This document shows positions 9,776-21,689 of a stretch of DNA of 64,000 nucleotides, piece by piece. The notes beneath the pieces are model-generated. The model was not told the origin of the DNA and did not search any database. It saw nothing but the letters and a program-made list of their open reading frames with translations. Source of the stretch: Anas platyrhynchos (taxonomy: Eukaryota > Chordata > Aves > Anseriformes > Anatidae); NCBI RefSeq assembly GCF_047663525.1, contig NC_092617.1, positions 5,809,501 through 5,873,500 of the forward strand, written 5' to 3'. Position 1 is the stretch's first letter; every line of letters begins with the position of its first letter. A program made the translations under genes and the position numbers.

Positions 9776-12700
9776 TCATCCCTAAAATTTTGGGGGTAAA
9801 ACCCCCAAAAATGGGATTTTACCCGCTTCCTGGCGGCCTCGCAGCCTCCGTCCTGGCGGCCTTCCTCCCGGCCTCCTCCTCCTCCTCCTCCTTTTCGGGC
9901 CTCCGATTTGGGGTCCCCCCGGTTTTGGGGTCCCCCCCTTACTTCCTCCTCCTCTTCCTCTTCCTCCTCCTCCTCTTCTTCCTCCTCCTCCTCCTCATTT
10001 TGGGGATTTTGGGCTCCCCCTCCCAAAATCCGGGCGTCTGACCCCAAAATCCGGGCATCCGACCCCAAAATCTGGGCGTCCGACCCCAAAACCCGATCCT
10101 CCGACCCCAAAATCTGGGCATCCGACCCCAAAATCTGGGCGTCCGACCCCAAAACCCGATGCTCTGCCCCCAAAATCCGGGCGTCCGACCCCAAAATCCG
10201 GGCGTCCGACCCCAAAATCCGAGCCTCCGACCCCAAAACCCGATCCTCCGACCCCAAAATCTGGGCGTCCGACCCCAAAATTTGAGCCTCTGACCCCAAA
10301 ATCCGATCCTCCGACCCCAAAATCCGGGCGTCCGCCCCCAAAATCTGCGCCTCCGACCCCAAAATCCGGGCGTCCGACCCCAAAATCCGGGCGTCCGACC
10401 TCAAAACCCGATCCTCTGCCCCCAAAATTTGAGCTTCCGATCCCAAAACCCGAGCCTCCGACCCCAAAATTTGAACCTCCGACCCCAAAACCCGAACTTC
10501 CGACCCCAAAACCCGATCTTCTGCCCCCAAAATTTGAGCCTCCGACCCCAAAATCCGATCCTCCGACCCCAAAATTTGAACCTCCGACCCCAAAATTTGA
10601 TCCTCCGACCCCAAAATCGGGGCCTCGCCCCCGCCGCCGGCCTCCTCCAGCCTCTCCCGGCAGAGGGGGCAAGAATTTGGGGTCGCGCCCCCCCCCCGGG
10701 CCCTGGCCCCCACCCCAAAATTTGGCCGCCCGCACCCCTGGCACCGATGGCGGCGGCCGAGGGGGTGGAGGCCGCGGTGGGGGGGAGGCCGGGGCCGGGT
10801 CAAAGCCCGGCGGCAAACGGGGCACTGGGGGCGGGGGGGGGGCGTTAATTGGGGGTCGGGGGGCGTTAATTGGAGGTTGGGGGGCGTTAATTGGGGATTT
10901 GGGGTTGTTAATTGGGGATTTGGGGGCGTTAATTGGAGGTTGGAGGTCGTTAATTGGAGGTTGGGGGGCGTTAATTGGGGGTTGGGGGGCGTTAATTGGG
11001 GGTTGGGGGGCGTTAATTGGAGGTTGGGGGGCGTTAATTGGGGATTTGGGGTTGTTAATTGGGGATTTGGGGGCGTTAATTGGAGGTTGGAGGTCGTTAA
11101 TTGGAGGTTGGGGGGCGTTAATTGGGGGTTGGGGGGCGTTAATTGGAGGTTGGGGGGCGTTAATTGGGGGTTGGGGGGCGTTAATTGGAGGTTGGGGGGC
11201 GTTAATTGGGGGTTGGACGTCATTAATTGGGGGTTGGGGGGCGTTAATTGGGGGTTTGGGGTCATTAATTGGGGATTTGGGGTGGTTAATTGGGGATTTG
11301 GGGTTGTTAATTGGGGATTTGGGGGCGTTAATTGGGGATTTGGGGGCGTTAATTGGGAGGTAGAGGCCGGTTGGGTGGTGGAGGACGTCAACTGGGGGTT
11401 GGGGGGCGTTAATTGGGGGTTGGGGGGCGTTAATTGGGGGTTTGGGGTTGTTAATTGGGGATTTGGGGTTGTTAATTGGGGATTTGGGGGCGTTAATTGG
11501 GAGGTAGAGGCCAGTTGGGTGATGGAGGACGTCAACTGGGGGTTGGGGGGCGTTAATTGGGGGTTTGGGGTCGTTAATTGGAGGTTTGGGGTCATTAATT
11601 GGGGATTTGGGGGCGTTAATTGGGGATTTGGGGGCGTTAATTGGGGGTTTGGGGTTGTTAATTGGGGGTTGGGGGGCGTTAATTGGGGGTTGGGGGGCGT
11701 TAATTGGGGGTTTGGGGTCGTTAATTGGGGGTTGGGGGGCGTTAATTGGGGATTTGGGGTCATTAATTGGGGGTTTGGGGTTGTTAATTGGGGATTTGGG
11801 GGCGTTAATTGGGGGTTTGGGGGCGTTAATTGGGGGTTTGGGGGCGTTAATTGGATGTTGGGGGTCGTTAATTGGAGGTTTGGGGTCATTAATTGGGGAT
11901 TTGGGGGCGTTAATTGGGGATTTGGGGGCGTTAATTGGGGGTTTGGGGTTGTTAATTGGGGGTTGGGGGGCGTTAATTGGGGGTTGGGGGGCGTTAATTG
12001 GGGGTTTGGGGTCGTTAATTGGGGGTTGGGGGGCGTTAATTGGGGATTTGGGGTCATTAATTGGGGGTTTGGGGTTGTTAATTGGGGATTTGGGGGCGTT
12101 AATTGGGGGTTTGGGGGCGTTAATTGGGGGTTTGGGGGCGTTAATTGGATGTTGGGGGGCGTTAATTGGAGGTTGGGGGGCGTTAATTGGGGATTTGGGG
12201 GCGTTAATTGGAGGTTGGGGGGCGTTAATTGGAGGTTTGGGGTCGTTAATTGGGGGTTGGGGGGCGTTAATTGGAGGTTTGGGGTCGTTAATTGGGCGTT
12301 GGCCAACGGTTGGCCACTGTTGGTCATCGTTGGGCCACTATTGGCCATTTTTGGGCCACTGTTGGCCATCGGTTGAGCGTTGGTCATCGTTGGGCCATTA
12401 TTGGCCATCATTGGGCTACTGGTGGTCATCGTTGGGCCACTGTTGGTCATCGTTGGGCTACTAGTGGCCATCAGTTGGGTGTCGGCCATTAATTGGACCT
12501 TGTTGGCCATCGTTGGGCCACTATTGGCCATTTTTGGGCCACTATTGTCCATCGGTTGGGCGTTGGCCATCAGTTGGACCTTGTTGACCACCGTTGGGCC
12601 ACTGTTGGTCATCGTTGGGCTACTGGTGGCCATCGGTTGAGCATTGACCATCGTTGGGCCACTATTGGCCATCGTTGGGCTACTATTGACCACCGTTGGG

Positions 12701-15700
12701 CCACCGTTGGCCATTGATTGGACTTTGTTGACCATTGTTGGGCCACTGTTGGTCATCGTTGGGCCACTGTTGGCCATCAGTTGAGCGTTGGCCATCGTTG
12801 GGCTACTGTTGGCCATTTTTGGGCCACTATTGGCCATCGGTTGGGCGTTGGCCACCAGTTGGACCTTGTTGACCACTGTTGGGCTACTGTTGGTCATCGC
12901 TGGGCTACTGGTGGCCATCGGTTGAGCGTTGGTCATCGTTGGGCTACTATTGACCATCGTTGGGCCACTGATAGTCATCGTTGGGCTACTATTGGTCATC
13001 GTTGGGCCACTGTTGGCCATTTTTGGGCCACTATTGGCCATCAGTTGAGTGTTGGCCATCATTGGGCTACTGTTGGTCATTGTTGGGCTACTGTTGGCCA
13101 TCGGTTGAGCGTTGGTCATCGTTGGGCCATTATTGGCCATTTTTGGGCCACTACTGGCCATTGGTTGCGTGTTGGTCATCGTTTGGCCACTATTGGTCAT
13201 CGTTGGGCCACTATTGGCCATTGTTGGGCTACTGTTGGTCATTGTTGGGCTACTATTGGTCATTTTTGGGCCACTATTGGCCATCAGTTGAGTGTTGGCC
13301 ATCATTGGGCTACTGTTGGTCATCGTTGGGCCACTATTGGCCATCGGTTGAGCGTTGGCCACCAACTGGACCTTGTTGACCACCGTTAGGCTACTGTTGG
13401 TCATCGTTGGGCCACTATTGACCATCGTTGGGCCACTATTGGTCATCGTTGGGCTACTGTTGGCCATCGGTTGAGCGTTGGTCATCGTTGGGCCACTGTT
13501 GACTATCATTGGGCTACTGTTGGTCATCGTTGGGCTACTAGTGGCCATCGGTTGACCGCTATTGGTCAACGTTGGGCCACTATTGACCACTGTTGGGCCA
13601 CTATTGGCCGTTTTTGGGCAACTGTTGGCCATCAGTTGAGCGTTGGTCATCGTTGGGCCACTGTTGGTCATCGTTGGGCTACTGGTGGCCATCGTTGGGC
13701 CACTATTGGCCATTTTGGGGCCACTGTTGGTCATCGGTTGAGCGTTGGTCATCGTTGGGCCACTATTGACCATCATTGGGCCACTGTTGGCCATCTTTGG
13801 GCCACTGTTGGCCATCGGTTGAGTATTGGCCACCAATTGGACCTTGTTGGCCACCGTTGGGCTACTGCTGGTCATCGTTGGGCCACTGTTGGTCATCGTT
13901 GGGCTACTAGTGGCCATCAGTTGAGCGTTGGCCATCGTTGGGCCACTGCTGGTCATCGCTGGGCTACTATTGGCCATTTTTGGGCCACTATTGGCCATTT
14001 TTGGGCCACTATTGGCCATCAGTTGAGCGTTGGTCATCATTGGGCCATTATTGGCCATCGTTGGGCAACTATTGACCACCGTTGGGCCACTGTTGACCAC
14101 CGTTGGGCCACTGTTGGCCATCGTTGGGCCACTATTGGCCATTTTTGGGCCACTATTGGCCATTTTTGGGCCACTATTGGCCATCAGTTGAGCGTTGGCC
14201 ACCAATTGACCACTACTGGCCACCGATTGACCACTATTGGCCACCGATTGGCCACTATTGACCCCCAATTGACCACTATTGACCCCCAATTGACCACTAT
14301 TGACCCCCGATCGGCCATCATTGCCCCCCCCTTGCCCGTTGCCCCCCACTTGCCCCCCCTTGCCCCCTACTTGCCCGTTGGCCACCGCTAGCCCCCCGTT
14401 GGCCACCGCTAGCCCCCCAACCTCCTCCACGTCCCCCCCTCCACCCGACGCCGCGTCGGGTTGCCGAAATCTTCCGCCCCCCACCCGGGCCCCCTCGGTG
14501 GCCACCCGGACCCCCTCGGTGGCCACTTGGGGGTCCCGGGCCACTTGGGGGTCCCGGGTGGCCACTTGGGGGTCCCGGGCCACTTGGGGGTCCCGGGTGG
14601 CCACTTGGGGGTCCCGGGTGGCCACTTGGGGGCTCTTTTGGCGGTGCCGGTGGAGGTGAACTTTGAGGTTGCCCCGGGTGGCGAAACGGTTGCCACAAAC
14701 GCCGCAGCCGTAGGGCCGCTCGCCCCCGCAGCCGTGCCTAAAAACCCCGGAATTCACCCCAAAAATATTGAGGGGTCGCACGGGGGGTCCCGGGGGGTCG
14801 CCCGGCAACGGGGCGGATTCGGGGGTTCGGCCGCGCGGGGCCGGCGCCAAGCGGTAGGGGGCGGCGAAAAAAACCGCCGCCTGCTCCGTTTTGGGGGGAA
14901 AAAAGGGGAAAATGGGTTTTGGGAGAGGGTTTTGGGGTTTTTTTGGGCGCGGGGGGTGGGTTTTCGGGGGGCCCGGCGCCCCCAAAAGGAGGAGGTGGCG
15001 GCAAATTTCTTGGGTGAGCTGCATCTGGCGGAGCTGGCGCTGCCGCAAAACCCGCAGCTCCTCCAAAAGGAGGGGGATGTCGAGGTTTTGGGGCGAAAAA
15101 TGAGGATTTTGGGGGTTTTGGGGGTTTGGGGGGTTTGGGGGAGGGAAGCGGCGGCGGCGGGGGTCCGGTTCGGGGGGCATCACCGAGGAGGAGGAGGAGG
15201 AGGATGAAGGCTCCTTGGCGGGCGGGCGGCGGGGGGCCGGGGAGGCTGCGGGGAGAAAAAAGAACCGAATTAGCGGGGTTTTAACCCAAAATAAATGCCC
15301 TTCCCGTGAGGCGGGACCGCACGAGGGGGGGTTGCCAAACGCAAAACGGCTGGGATTGGACCCAAAATTGGGGAGATTGTGGGCAGAACTGGGGAGATTG
15401 TGGCCCAAATCACGGGTATTTTGCCCAAAATTGCTGATATTTTGCCCAAAATCGCTGGTTCATACATAAAATTGCGGATGATGTGGCAAAATTGCTGAGA
15501 TTGTGCCCCAAAATTGCCGATTCATACATAAAATAGCTGATATTTTGCCCAAATTGCTGATATTGTGCCAAAAAATGCGGATGTTGTGGCAAAATTGCTG
15601 ATATTTTGCCCAAAATTGCTGATATTTTGCCCAAAATTGCTGATTCACACCTAAAATTGCTGATATTTTGCCCAAAATTGCTGATTCACACCTAAAATTG

Positions 15701-18700
15701 CTGAGATTTTGCCCAAAATTGCTGATTCACACATAAAATTGCTGATACTGTGCCCAACATTGCTGATATTGTGCCCAAAATTGCTGATTCACACCTAAAA
15801 TTGTTGATATTCTGCCCAAAATTGCTGATATTGTGCCCAAAATCACGGGTATTTTGCCCAAAATTATTGGTATTGTGCCCAAAATCGCTGGTTCGTGCCT
15901 AAAATTGCTGATATTGTGCCAAAATAGCTGATATTTTGCCCAAAATTGATGATATTGTGACAAAAATCCTTGATATTTTGCCCCAAATTACCAAAGTTCT
16001 GCCAAAATTGATGATATTGTGCCCAAAATTGCTGATATTGTGCCCAAAATTGCTGAGATTGTGCCCAAAATTGCTGAGATTGTGCCCAAAATAGCTGATT
16101 CACACCTAAAATTGCTGAGATTGTGCCCAAAATTGTTGATATTTTGCCCAAAATTGCTGATTCCTACATAAAATTGCTGATATTTTGCCCAAAATTGCTG
16201 AGATTGTGCCCAAAATTGCTGATTCACACCTAAATTTGCTGATATTGTGCCCAAAATAGCTGATATTTTGCCCAAAATAGTTGATTCACACCCAAAATTG
16301 CTGATATTGTGGCAAAATAGCTGATATTTTGCCCAAAATTGCTGATTCCTACATAAAATTGCTGATATTGTGCCAAAATTGCTGATATTTTGCCCAAAAT
16401 TGCTGATATTTTGCCCCAAATTGCTGATTCATACATAAAATTGCTGATGTTTTGCCCAAAATTGCTGAGATTGTGCCCAAAATTGCTGATTCATACATAA
16501 AATTGTTGATATTGTGCCAAAAATAGCTGATATTTTGCCCAAAATTGCTGATTCACTCCTAAAATTGTTGATATTGTGCCAAAAATAGCTGGTATTTTGC
16601 CAAAATTGCTGATATTGTGCCCAAAATTGCTGATATTTTGCCAAAATTGCTGATTCATACCTCAAATTGCTGATATTGTGCCAAAATTGCTGATATTGTG
16701 CCCAAAATTGCTGATATTGTGCCCAAAATTGCTGATTCACACCTAAAATTGTTGATATTCTGCCCAAAATTGCTGATATTGTGCCCAAAATTGCTGAGAT
16801 TGTGCCCAAAATTGCTGATTCACACCTAAAATTGTTGATATTCTGCCCAAAATTGCTGATATTGTGCCCAAAATTGCTGATTCACACCTAAAATTGCTGA
16901 TATTGTGCCAAAAATAGCTGATATTTTGCCAAAAAATGCTGATATTTTGCCCAAAATTGCTGATATTGTGCCAAAATTGCTGATATTGTGCCCAAAATTG
17001 CTGATATTTTGCCCAATATAGCTGATTCACACTTAAAATTGCTGATATTGTGCCCAAAATAGCTGATATTTTGCCCAAAATAGCTGATTCACACCTAAAA
17101 TTGCTGATATTGTGCCAAAATAGCTGATATTTTGCCCAAAATTGCTGATTCCTACATAAAATTGCTGATATTGTGCCAAAATTGCTGATATTGTGCCCAA
17201 AATCACGGATATTTTGCCCAAAATAATTGGTATTGTGCCCAAAATCGTTGGTTCGTGCCTAAAATTGCTGATATTGTGCCAAAATAGCTGATATTTTGCC
17301 CAAAATTGATGATATTGTGACAAAAATCCTTGATATTTTGCCCCAAATTACCAAAGTTCTGCCAAAATTGATGATATTGTGCCCAAAATTGCTGATATTG
17401 TGCCAAAAATAGCTGTTATTTTGCCCAAAATTGCTGATTCATACATAAAATTGCTGAAATTGTGCCCAAAATTGCTGATTCACACCTAAAATTGCTGATA
17501 TTTTGCCCAAAATTGCTGAGATTGTGCCCAAAATTGCTGATTCATACCTCAAATTGCTGATATTGTGCCAAAATTGCTGATATTGTGCCAAAAATTGCTG
17601 AGATTGTGCCCAAAATTGCTGATTCACACCTAAAACTGCTGATATTTTGCCCAAAATTGCTGACTCACACCTAAAATTGCTGATATTGTGCCCAAAATTG
17701 CTGATATTGTGCCCAAAATTGCTGATATTATGCCAAAAAATGCTGATATTGTGCCAAAAATAGCTGATATTTTGCCCAAAATTGCTGATATTTTGCCCAA
17801 AATTGCTGATTCACACCTCAAATTGCTGATACCGCACCCCAAAACCCTGAAATTGCACCCAAAATCACAGATTCACCCCCAAAATTGCTGATATTGCACC
17901 CAAAATTCCTCATTCACACCCAAAATTCCGGAAATTGCACCCAAAACCTCGGATATCGCACCCAAAATCGCAGGTTTTGCACCCAAAATTCCCCCCCTAA
18001 CCCTTCAAGGATTTTCTACCCCCAAAATCGCCGAAATTACCCCCAAAATCACCCCCGTAAACAATCCCCTCCCCGAACCCCAAAATCCCCGTTATTCACC
18101 CCAAAATCCTCTCCCCCTCCCCTCTGAGAGGCCCCAAAATCCTCATTATTCACCCCAAAATCAACTCGCATTCCAAATAAACAATTCCCCTCCCCAAAGC
18201 CCCTAAATCCCTGTTTTTCACCCCAAAATCTCTTCCTTATAAACAATTTTGTAACAGCAAACCCCAAAATCCCCTTTATTCACCCCAAAATCAATTCCAG
18301 TGCCCGTAAACAATTTCTCCCCATGCAAAACCCCAAAATCCACATTTTTCACCTCAAAATCGATTCCCCTTCAAAATAAATGATCCCTCCCCTCCCCAGC
18401 GGCCCCAAAATCCCCCTTATTCACCCCAAAATCCATTTCCCTTCCCCAGCAACAATTTTCCCACCCCAGAAGCCCCAAAATCCCCCTTATCCACCCCAAA
18501 ATCGATTCCCCCTCCCCACAGCCAGTTTCCCCCCTAAAAACCCCCAAAATCCGCGTTATTCACCCCAAAACGACCCCTCCCCTCCCACTAAGCAACCCCC
18601 CGTGCAAAATTTCCCCAAAATCTCCATTTTTCACCCCAAAACCCAGCCCCAAGCACGGACAGGCCCCTCGGCCATCACCCACCTCCCGGCTCGGCCATGG

Positions 18701-20436
18701 CACCCCCCCCCCCCAAAAGTGACGTCATGATGACGTCACAGCCGGGGGGGGGAGGGGGTCCTGAGGGGGGTTTGGGGGAATTTGGGGGGATTTGGGGCGG
18801 GTTTTTGGGGCGGATTTTCAAGGATTTGGGCAAGTTCGAGGGGGGCTTTAAGGGGGGCTGTGGGGGGTCCTGGGGAGTTTTTGGGGCAATTTTCAGGGAT
18901 TTGGGGTCTTTTGGGGGAAATCCTGACAGGATTTTTGTTATTTTGGGGAGTTTTGGGTGTTTTAAAGAGCTTTTTGGGGAGTTCTGTGTGGATTTGGGGG
19001 AGTTTTGGGGTCTTTTGGGGGAAATCCTGACAGGATTTTTGTTATTTTGGGGAGTTTTTGAGGGTTTTAAGAGTTTTTTGGGGGGGTTTGGGGTGTTTGG
19101 GGGGAAATCCTGACAGGATTTTTCTTATTTTGTGGAGTTTTTGATGTTTTAAAGTATTTTGGGGGGAGTTCTGTGTGGATTCGGGGCAGTTTTGGGGTCT
19201 TTTGGGGGCAGATCCTGACAGGAATTCTGTTATTTTGGGGAGTTTTGGATGTTTTAAAGAGTTTTTTGGGGGAGTTCTGTGTGGATTTGGGAGAGTTTTG
19301 GGGTCTTTTGGGGGAAATCCTGACAGGATTTTTATTATTATTGGGAGTTTTGGAGGGTTTAAAGAGTTTTTTGGGGGCTTCTGTGTGGATTTGGGGGAGT
19401 TTTGGGGTCTTTTGGGGCAGATCCTGACAGGATTTTTATTATTATTGGGAGTTTTTGATGTTTTAAAGTTTTTTGGGGGGTTCTGAGTGGATTTGGGGGA
19501 GATTTAGTGTCTTTTGGGGCAGATCCTGACAGGAATTCTGTTATTTTGGGGAGTTTTGGATGTTTTAAAGTGTTTTTTGGGGGGGGTTCTGAGTGGATTT
19601 GGGGGTGTTTTGGGGTCTTTTGGGGCAGATCCTGACAGGATTTTGCTATTTTGAGAGAGTTTTGGGGTCTTTGGGGGGAAATCCTGACAGGATTTTTGTT
19701 ATTTTGTGGAGTTTTTGATGTTTTAAAGTTTTCTGGGGAGTTCTGTGTGGATTTGGGGGTGTTTTGGGGTCTTTTTGGGCAAATCCTGACAGGATTTTGT
19801 TGGTTTTGGGGAGTTTTGGGGTGTTTGGGGGGAGATCCTGACAGGATTTTTATTATTTTGTGGAGTTTTGGAGGGTTTAAAGAGTTTTTGAGGGGGTTCT
19901 GAGTGGATCTGGGGGAGTTTTGGGGTCTTTTTTGGGCAATCCTGACAGGATTTTTGTTATTTTTGTGAGTTTTGGGTGTTTTAAAGAGTTTTTTGGGGGG
20001 TTCTGTGTGGATTTGGGGGAGTTTTGGGGTCTTTTGGGGCAGATCCTGACAGGATTTTGCTATTTTGAGAGAGTTTTGGGGGAGATCCTGACAGGATTTT
20101 GTTACTTTTTGAGGCTTTCGGATGATCCTAAAGACATTTTGGGTTGTTCCTAAATTTTTTTGAGGCGGGTGGGGGGGGTCCCGACGCTTTCCAACCCCAC
20201 CCCACAACTTTTTTGGGGCATTTCACCAACTTTTCCCCCCTTAACCCCCTCACCCATTCCCCCCCCAAAACCCCATTTCCCGACCCCACAACACGGGGGG
20301 GACCCCTAAGGACCCCCCCAACCCCTCCACCCCCCCAAAAACCCCCAAAATCCTCACAAATCCCCCCAAAAAACCACCTCCCCCCCCACCCACCGTGTCG
20401 GAGCGGCTGAGGCCGGCGCTGCTTGCGGCGAGACAT
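9766..20436 (-). CDS. SALL2: SALL2-like zinc-finger gene with a giant repeat-filled exon 2
   Basis: Exon 1 is at 20436-20394 ([14 protein letters not shown], the SALL-family repressor motif that recruits NuRD) with donor cacg/gtgggt in phase 1. Exon 2 starts at 15245 after ctccccgcag; G + CC gives alanine and the frame stays open to a stop at 9766, about 1,840 codons in all. In order it holds a serine run, the block [20 protein letters not shown] (human SALL2 has NIPLILEELRVLQQRQ), one intact C2H2 finger at about 14706-14644 ([20 protein letters not shown] then H), three heptapeptide arrays, degenerate finger remnants ([31 protein letters not shown]) at about 10830-10620, and a poly-glutamate run as in human SALL2. 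The N-terminal C2HC finger, the first finger of the pair and the C-terminal fingers of mammalian SALL2 are not seen. The length is about 1.8 times the mammalian protein. Identity is firm; whether the protein is functional is open. Confidence 0.88.
10030..10620 (-). repeat. SALL2 heptapeptide array 3 (ILGSEAR-type)
   Basis: About 28 copies of a 21-bp unit, gaccccaaaatccgggcgtc on the plus strand plus one base, are read on the minus strand as [21 protein letters not shown] and similar. Unit length is a multiple of three and no copy breaks the frame. It lies between the degenerate finger remnants and the glutamate run. Confidence 0.92.
10840..12290 (-). repeat. SALL2 heptapeptide array 2 (TPPNPQL)
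   Basis: About 68 units of 21 bp (plus-strand core ggcgttaattgggggttggg plus one base) are read on the minus strand as [14 protein letters not shown] or MTPNPQL. Two breaks, at about 11360 and 11500, carry a non-heptad segment ([22 protein letters not shown]) and show that larger blocks were also duplicated: 11560-11850 resembles 11875-12150 almost base for base. The plus-strand frame full of VNWG is a shadow. Confidence 0.92.
12291..14310 (-). repeat. SALL2 heptapeptide array 1 (NSGPTMT)
   Basis: About 95 units of 21 bp (plus-strand core gttgggccactattggccat plus one base) are read on the minus strand as [28 protein letters not shown] and similar. The frame stays open throughout. Compared with array 2 the copies are more varied, which suggests an older array. 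Shadow frames on the plus strand read IGHRWAT and are not genes. Confidence 0.92.
15420..17850. repeat. 21-bp tandem array in SALL2 intron 1
   Basis: The units are aaaattgctgatattttgcc plus one base, mixed with the variant aattgctgattcacacctaa plus one. More than 100 copies are present, including larger duplicated blocks (15800-16030 resembles 17195-17380). It lies just upstream of the exon 2 acceptor and shares the 21-bp period of the coding arrays, though not their sequence. Minus-strand frames reading ISAILGT are repeat artefacts. Confidence 0.9.
17851..18640. repeat. Degenerate CACCCCAAAATC-rich stretch in SALL2 intron 1
   Basis: Irregular copies of a roughly 60-70 bp unit built from caccccaaaatc, ccttattcaccccaaaatc and aaacaattcccctccc. 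It is more diverged than the neighbouring array. I see no gene. Confidence 0.7.
18683..18698 (-). CDS. SALL2: Candidate alternative first exon of SALL2
   Basis: A minus-strand ATG at 18698 gives MAEPG and then a gtgggt donor in phase 1, the same phase as exon 1, so it would splice in frame to 15245. Mammalian SALL2 has an alternative first exon whose product ends in a similar EPAELGG stretch. A pair of CRE motifs lies just upstream. The exon is only 16 coding nt and rests on phase, position and the promoter motif. The product would lack the MSRRKQ repressor motif. Confidence 0.5.
18720..18738. promoter_or_regulatory. Two perfect CRE palindromes
   Basis: TGACGTCA occurs at 18720-18727 and 18731-18738, three bases apart. 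This is the full consensus for CREB/ATF. They lie about 20 bp upstream of the candidate alternative SALL2 start codon, inside an otherwise repetitive intron. Binding is inferred. Confidence 0.7.
18770..20130. repeat. Minisatellite of about 105-bp units in SALL2 intron 1
   Basis: About 14 units each carry aaatcctgacaggatttttg, then ttattttggggagttttgg, gttttaaagagttttttggg and gttctgtgtggatttggggg. The inner tcctgacagga is an imperfect palindrome kept in every copy. No gene is seen. Confidence 0.9.
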
Positions 20437-20850
20437 CGAAGGGGGGGGAAGGGGGGGCCCAACCCCGGCCCCTCGGGGACACGCCCCCCCCTTTTGTTTT
20501 TTTTTTTCTTAAAATCCCTTTTTTTGCCTTTTTTCCCTCAGCTTTTGTCCCTTTTAACCCTTTCCTTCCCCCCCCCCCCCCCTCCCGTAGTCCCCAATGG
20601 ACTCGGCGGCCCCCGGGGGCGGTTGCTAAGGGGAACGGCGCCGTTGCTACGGCAACTGCGTTGTTGCTAGGGGGCGGTGCGCTGTTGCTAGGGGGCGTGG
20701 CGCCGTTGCTAGGGGGAGGGACGCGGTTGCTACGGGAGTTGCGCTGTTGCTAGGGGGCGGTGCGCGGTTGCTAGGGGAAGCGGCGCGCCGCCAGGCCACG
20801 CCCCCTGCGAGCGCGGCGGGGCCAATCAGAGCGCGTTGCTAGGCAGATTA
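20437..20850 (-). promoter_or_regulatory. SALL2: SALL2 upstream CpG region with GTTGCTAGG repeats
   Basis: Upstream of the SALL2 ATG is a C/T-tract and then, at about 20620-20845, at least nine copies of gttgcta(g/c)g in 20-30 bp units rich in GGCG. The copy at about 20643-20656, gttgctacggcaac, is an X-box-like palindrome. CpG density is high and no TATA box is seen. This is the likely main SALL2 promoter, by position. Confidence 0.6.
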
Positions 20851-20879
20851 GAAGCTTGGTGGTGATATTATCCAGAGTA

Positions 20880-21625
20880 CGGTGGCGCAGCGGGGACAAA
20901 AGACCTCGGAGTGCGTTTGCTGGGTTATGCCGCCCAGTATGGCCCAGTACGGCCCAGTATGGCCCAGTAAAGCTTCTGAGGCTGGTTATAGGGTAATGTT
21001 GCCTCCCAGTATAGCCCAGTACGGCCCCAGTAAGCCTCCTGCTGCTGGTTATGGGGTACAGATGCCTCCCAGTATGTCCCAGTATAGCCCAGTATGGCCC
21101 AGTATGGCCCAGTAAGCCTCCTGCAGCAGTGCAGGGGGTGTTTGGGGTCTCCCAGTATGTCCCACTATATCCCAGTATGTCCCAGTAAGGCTCGTGCAGC
21201 TGGTTGTGGGGTACAGATGCCTCCCAGTATGGCCCAGTATAGCCCAGTATGGCCCAGTAAGCCTCCTATAGCAGTGTAGGGGGTGTTTGGGGTCTCCCAG
21301 TATGTCCCAGTATAGCCCAGTATGTCCCAGTATAGCCCAGTAAGCCTTCTGAAGCTGGTTATGTGGTATAAATGCCTTCCAGTATGGCCCAGTATAGCCC
21401 AGTATGGCCCAGTAAGCCTACTGCAGCAGGGTATGGGGTGTTTGGGGTCTCCCAGTATGGCCCAGTATAGCCCAGTATGGCCCAGTAAGCCCCTTGCAGC
21501 AGTGTAAGGGGTGTTTGGTGTCCCCCAGTATAGCCCAGTATATCCCAGTATGGCCCAGTAAGCCTCCTGCAGCAGGGTATGGGGTGTTTGGGGTCTCCCA
21601 GTATGGCCCAGTATAAACCAGTTCA
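20880..21625. repeat. CCCAGTATGG minisatellite
   Basis: A 10-bp unit (cccagtatgg/cccagtatag) is nested in higher-order units of about 95-120 bp that end in agtaagcctcctgcagcagg, tgtttggggtctcccagtat. No gene is seen. Confidence 0.9.
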
Positions 21626-21689
21626 TCCCACAACCCCCATGGGCTTCATTTGCGAGTGGCGCGAAAAAGGAGCCCGAAATGGTCAAATT

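Noticed and set aside
10877-12376. Long plus-strand open frame with VNWGLGG repeats
   Set aside because: It is the antisense of the SALL2 heptapeptide array; only the minus frame contains recognisable SALL2 blocks.
12292-14391. Plus-strand frames rich in IGHRWAT and VGHCWAT
   Set aside because: Shadow of SALL2 array 1; 21-bp units leave every frame open if one copy lacks a stop.
15410-17842. Minus-strand frames reading ISAILGT over and over
   Set aside because: Products of the 21-bp intron array with no conserved block; broken into many short frames.
20880-21625. CRISPR-like regular repeats
   Set aside because: A 10-bp unit with no unique spacers in a vertebrate locus; it is a minisatellite.
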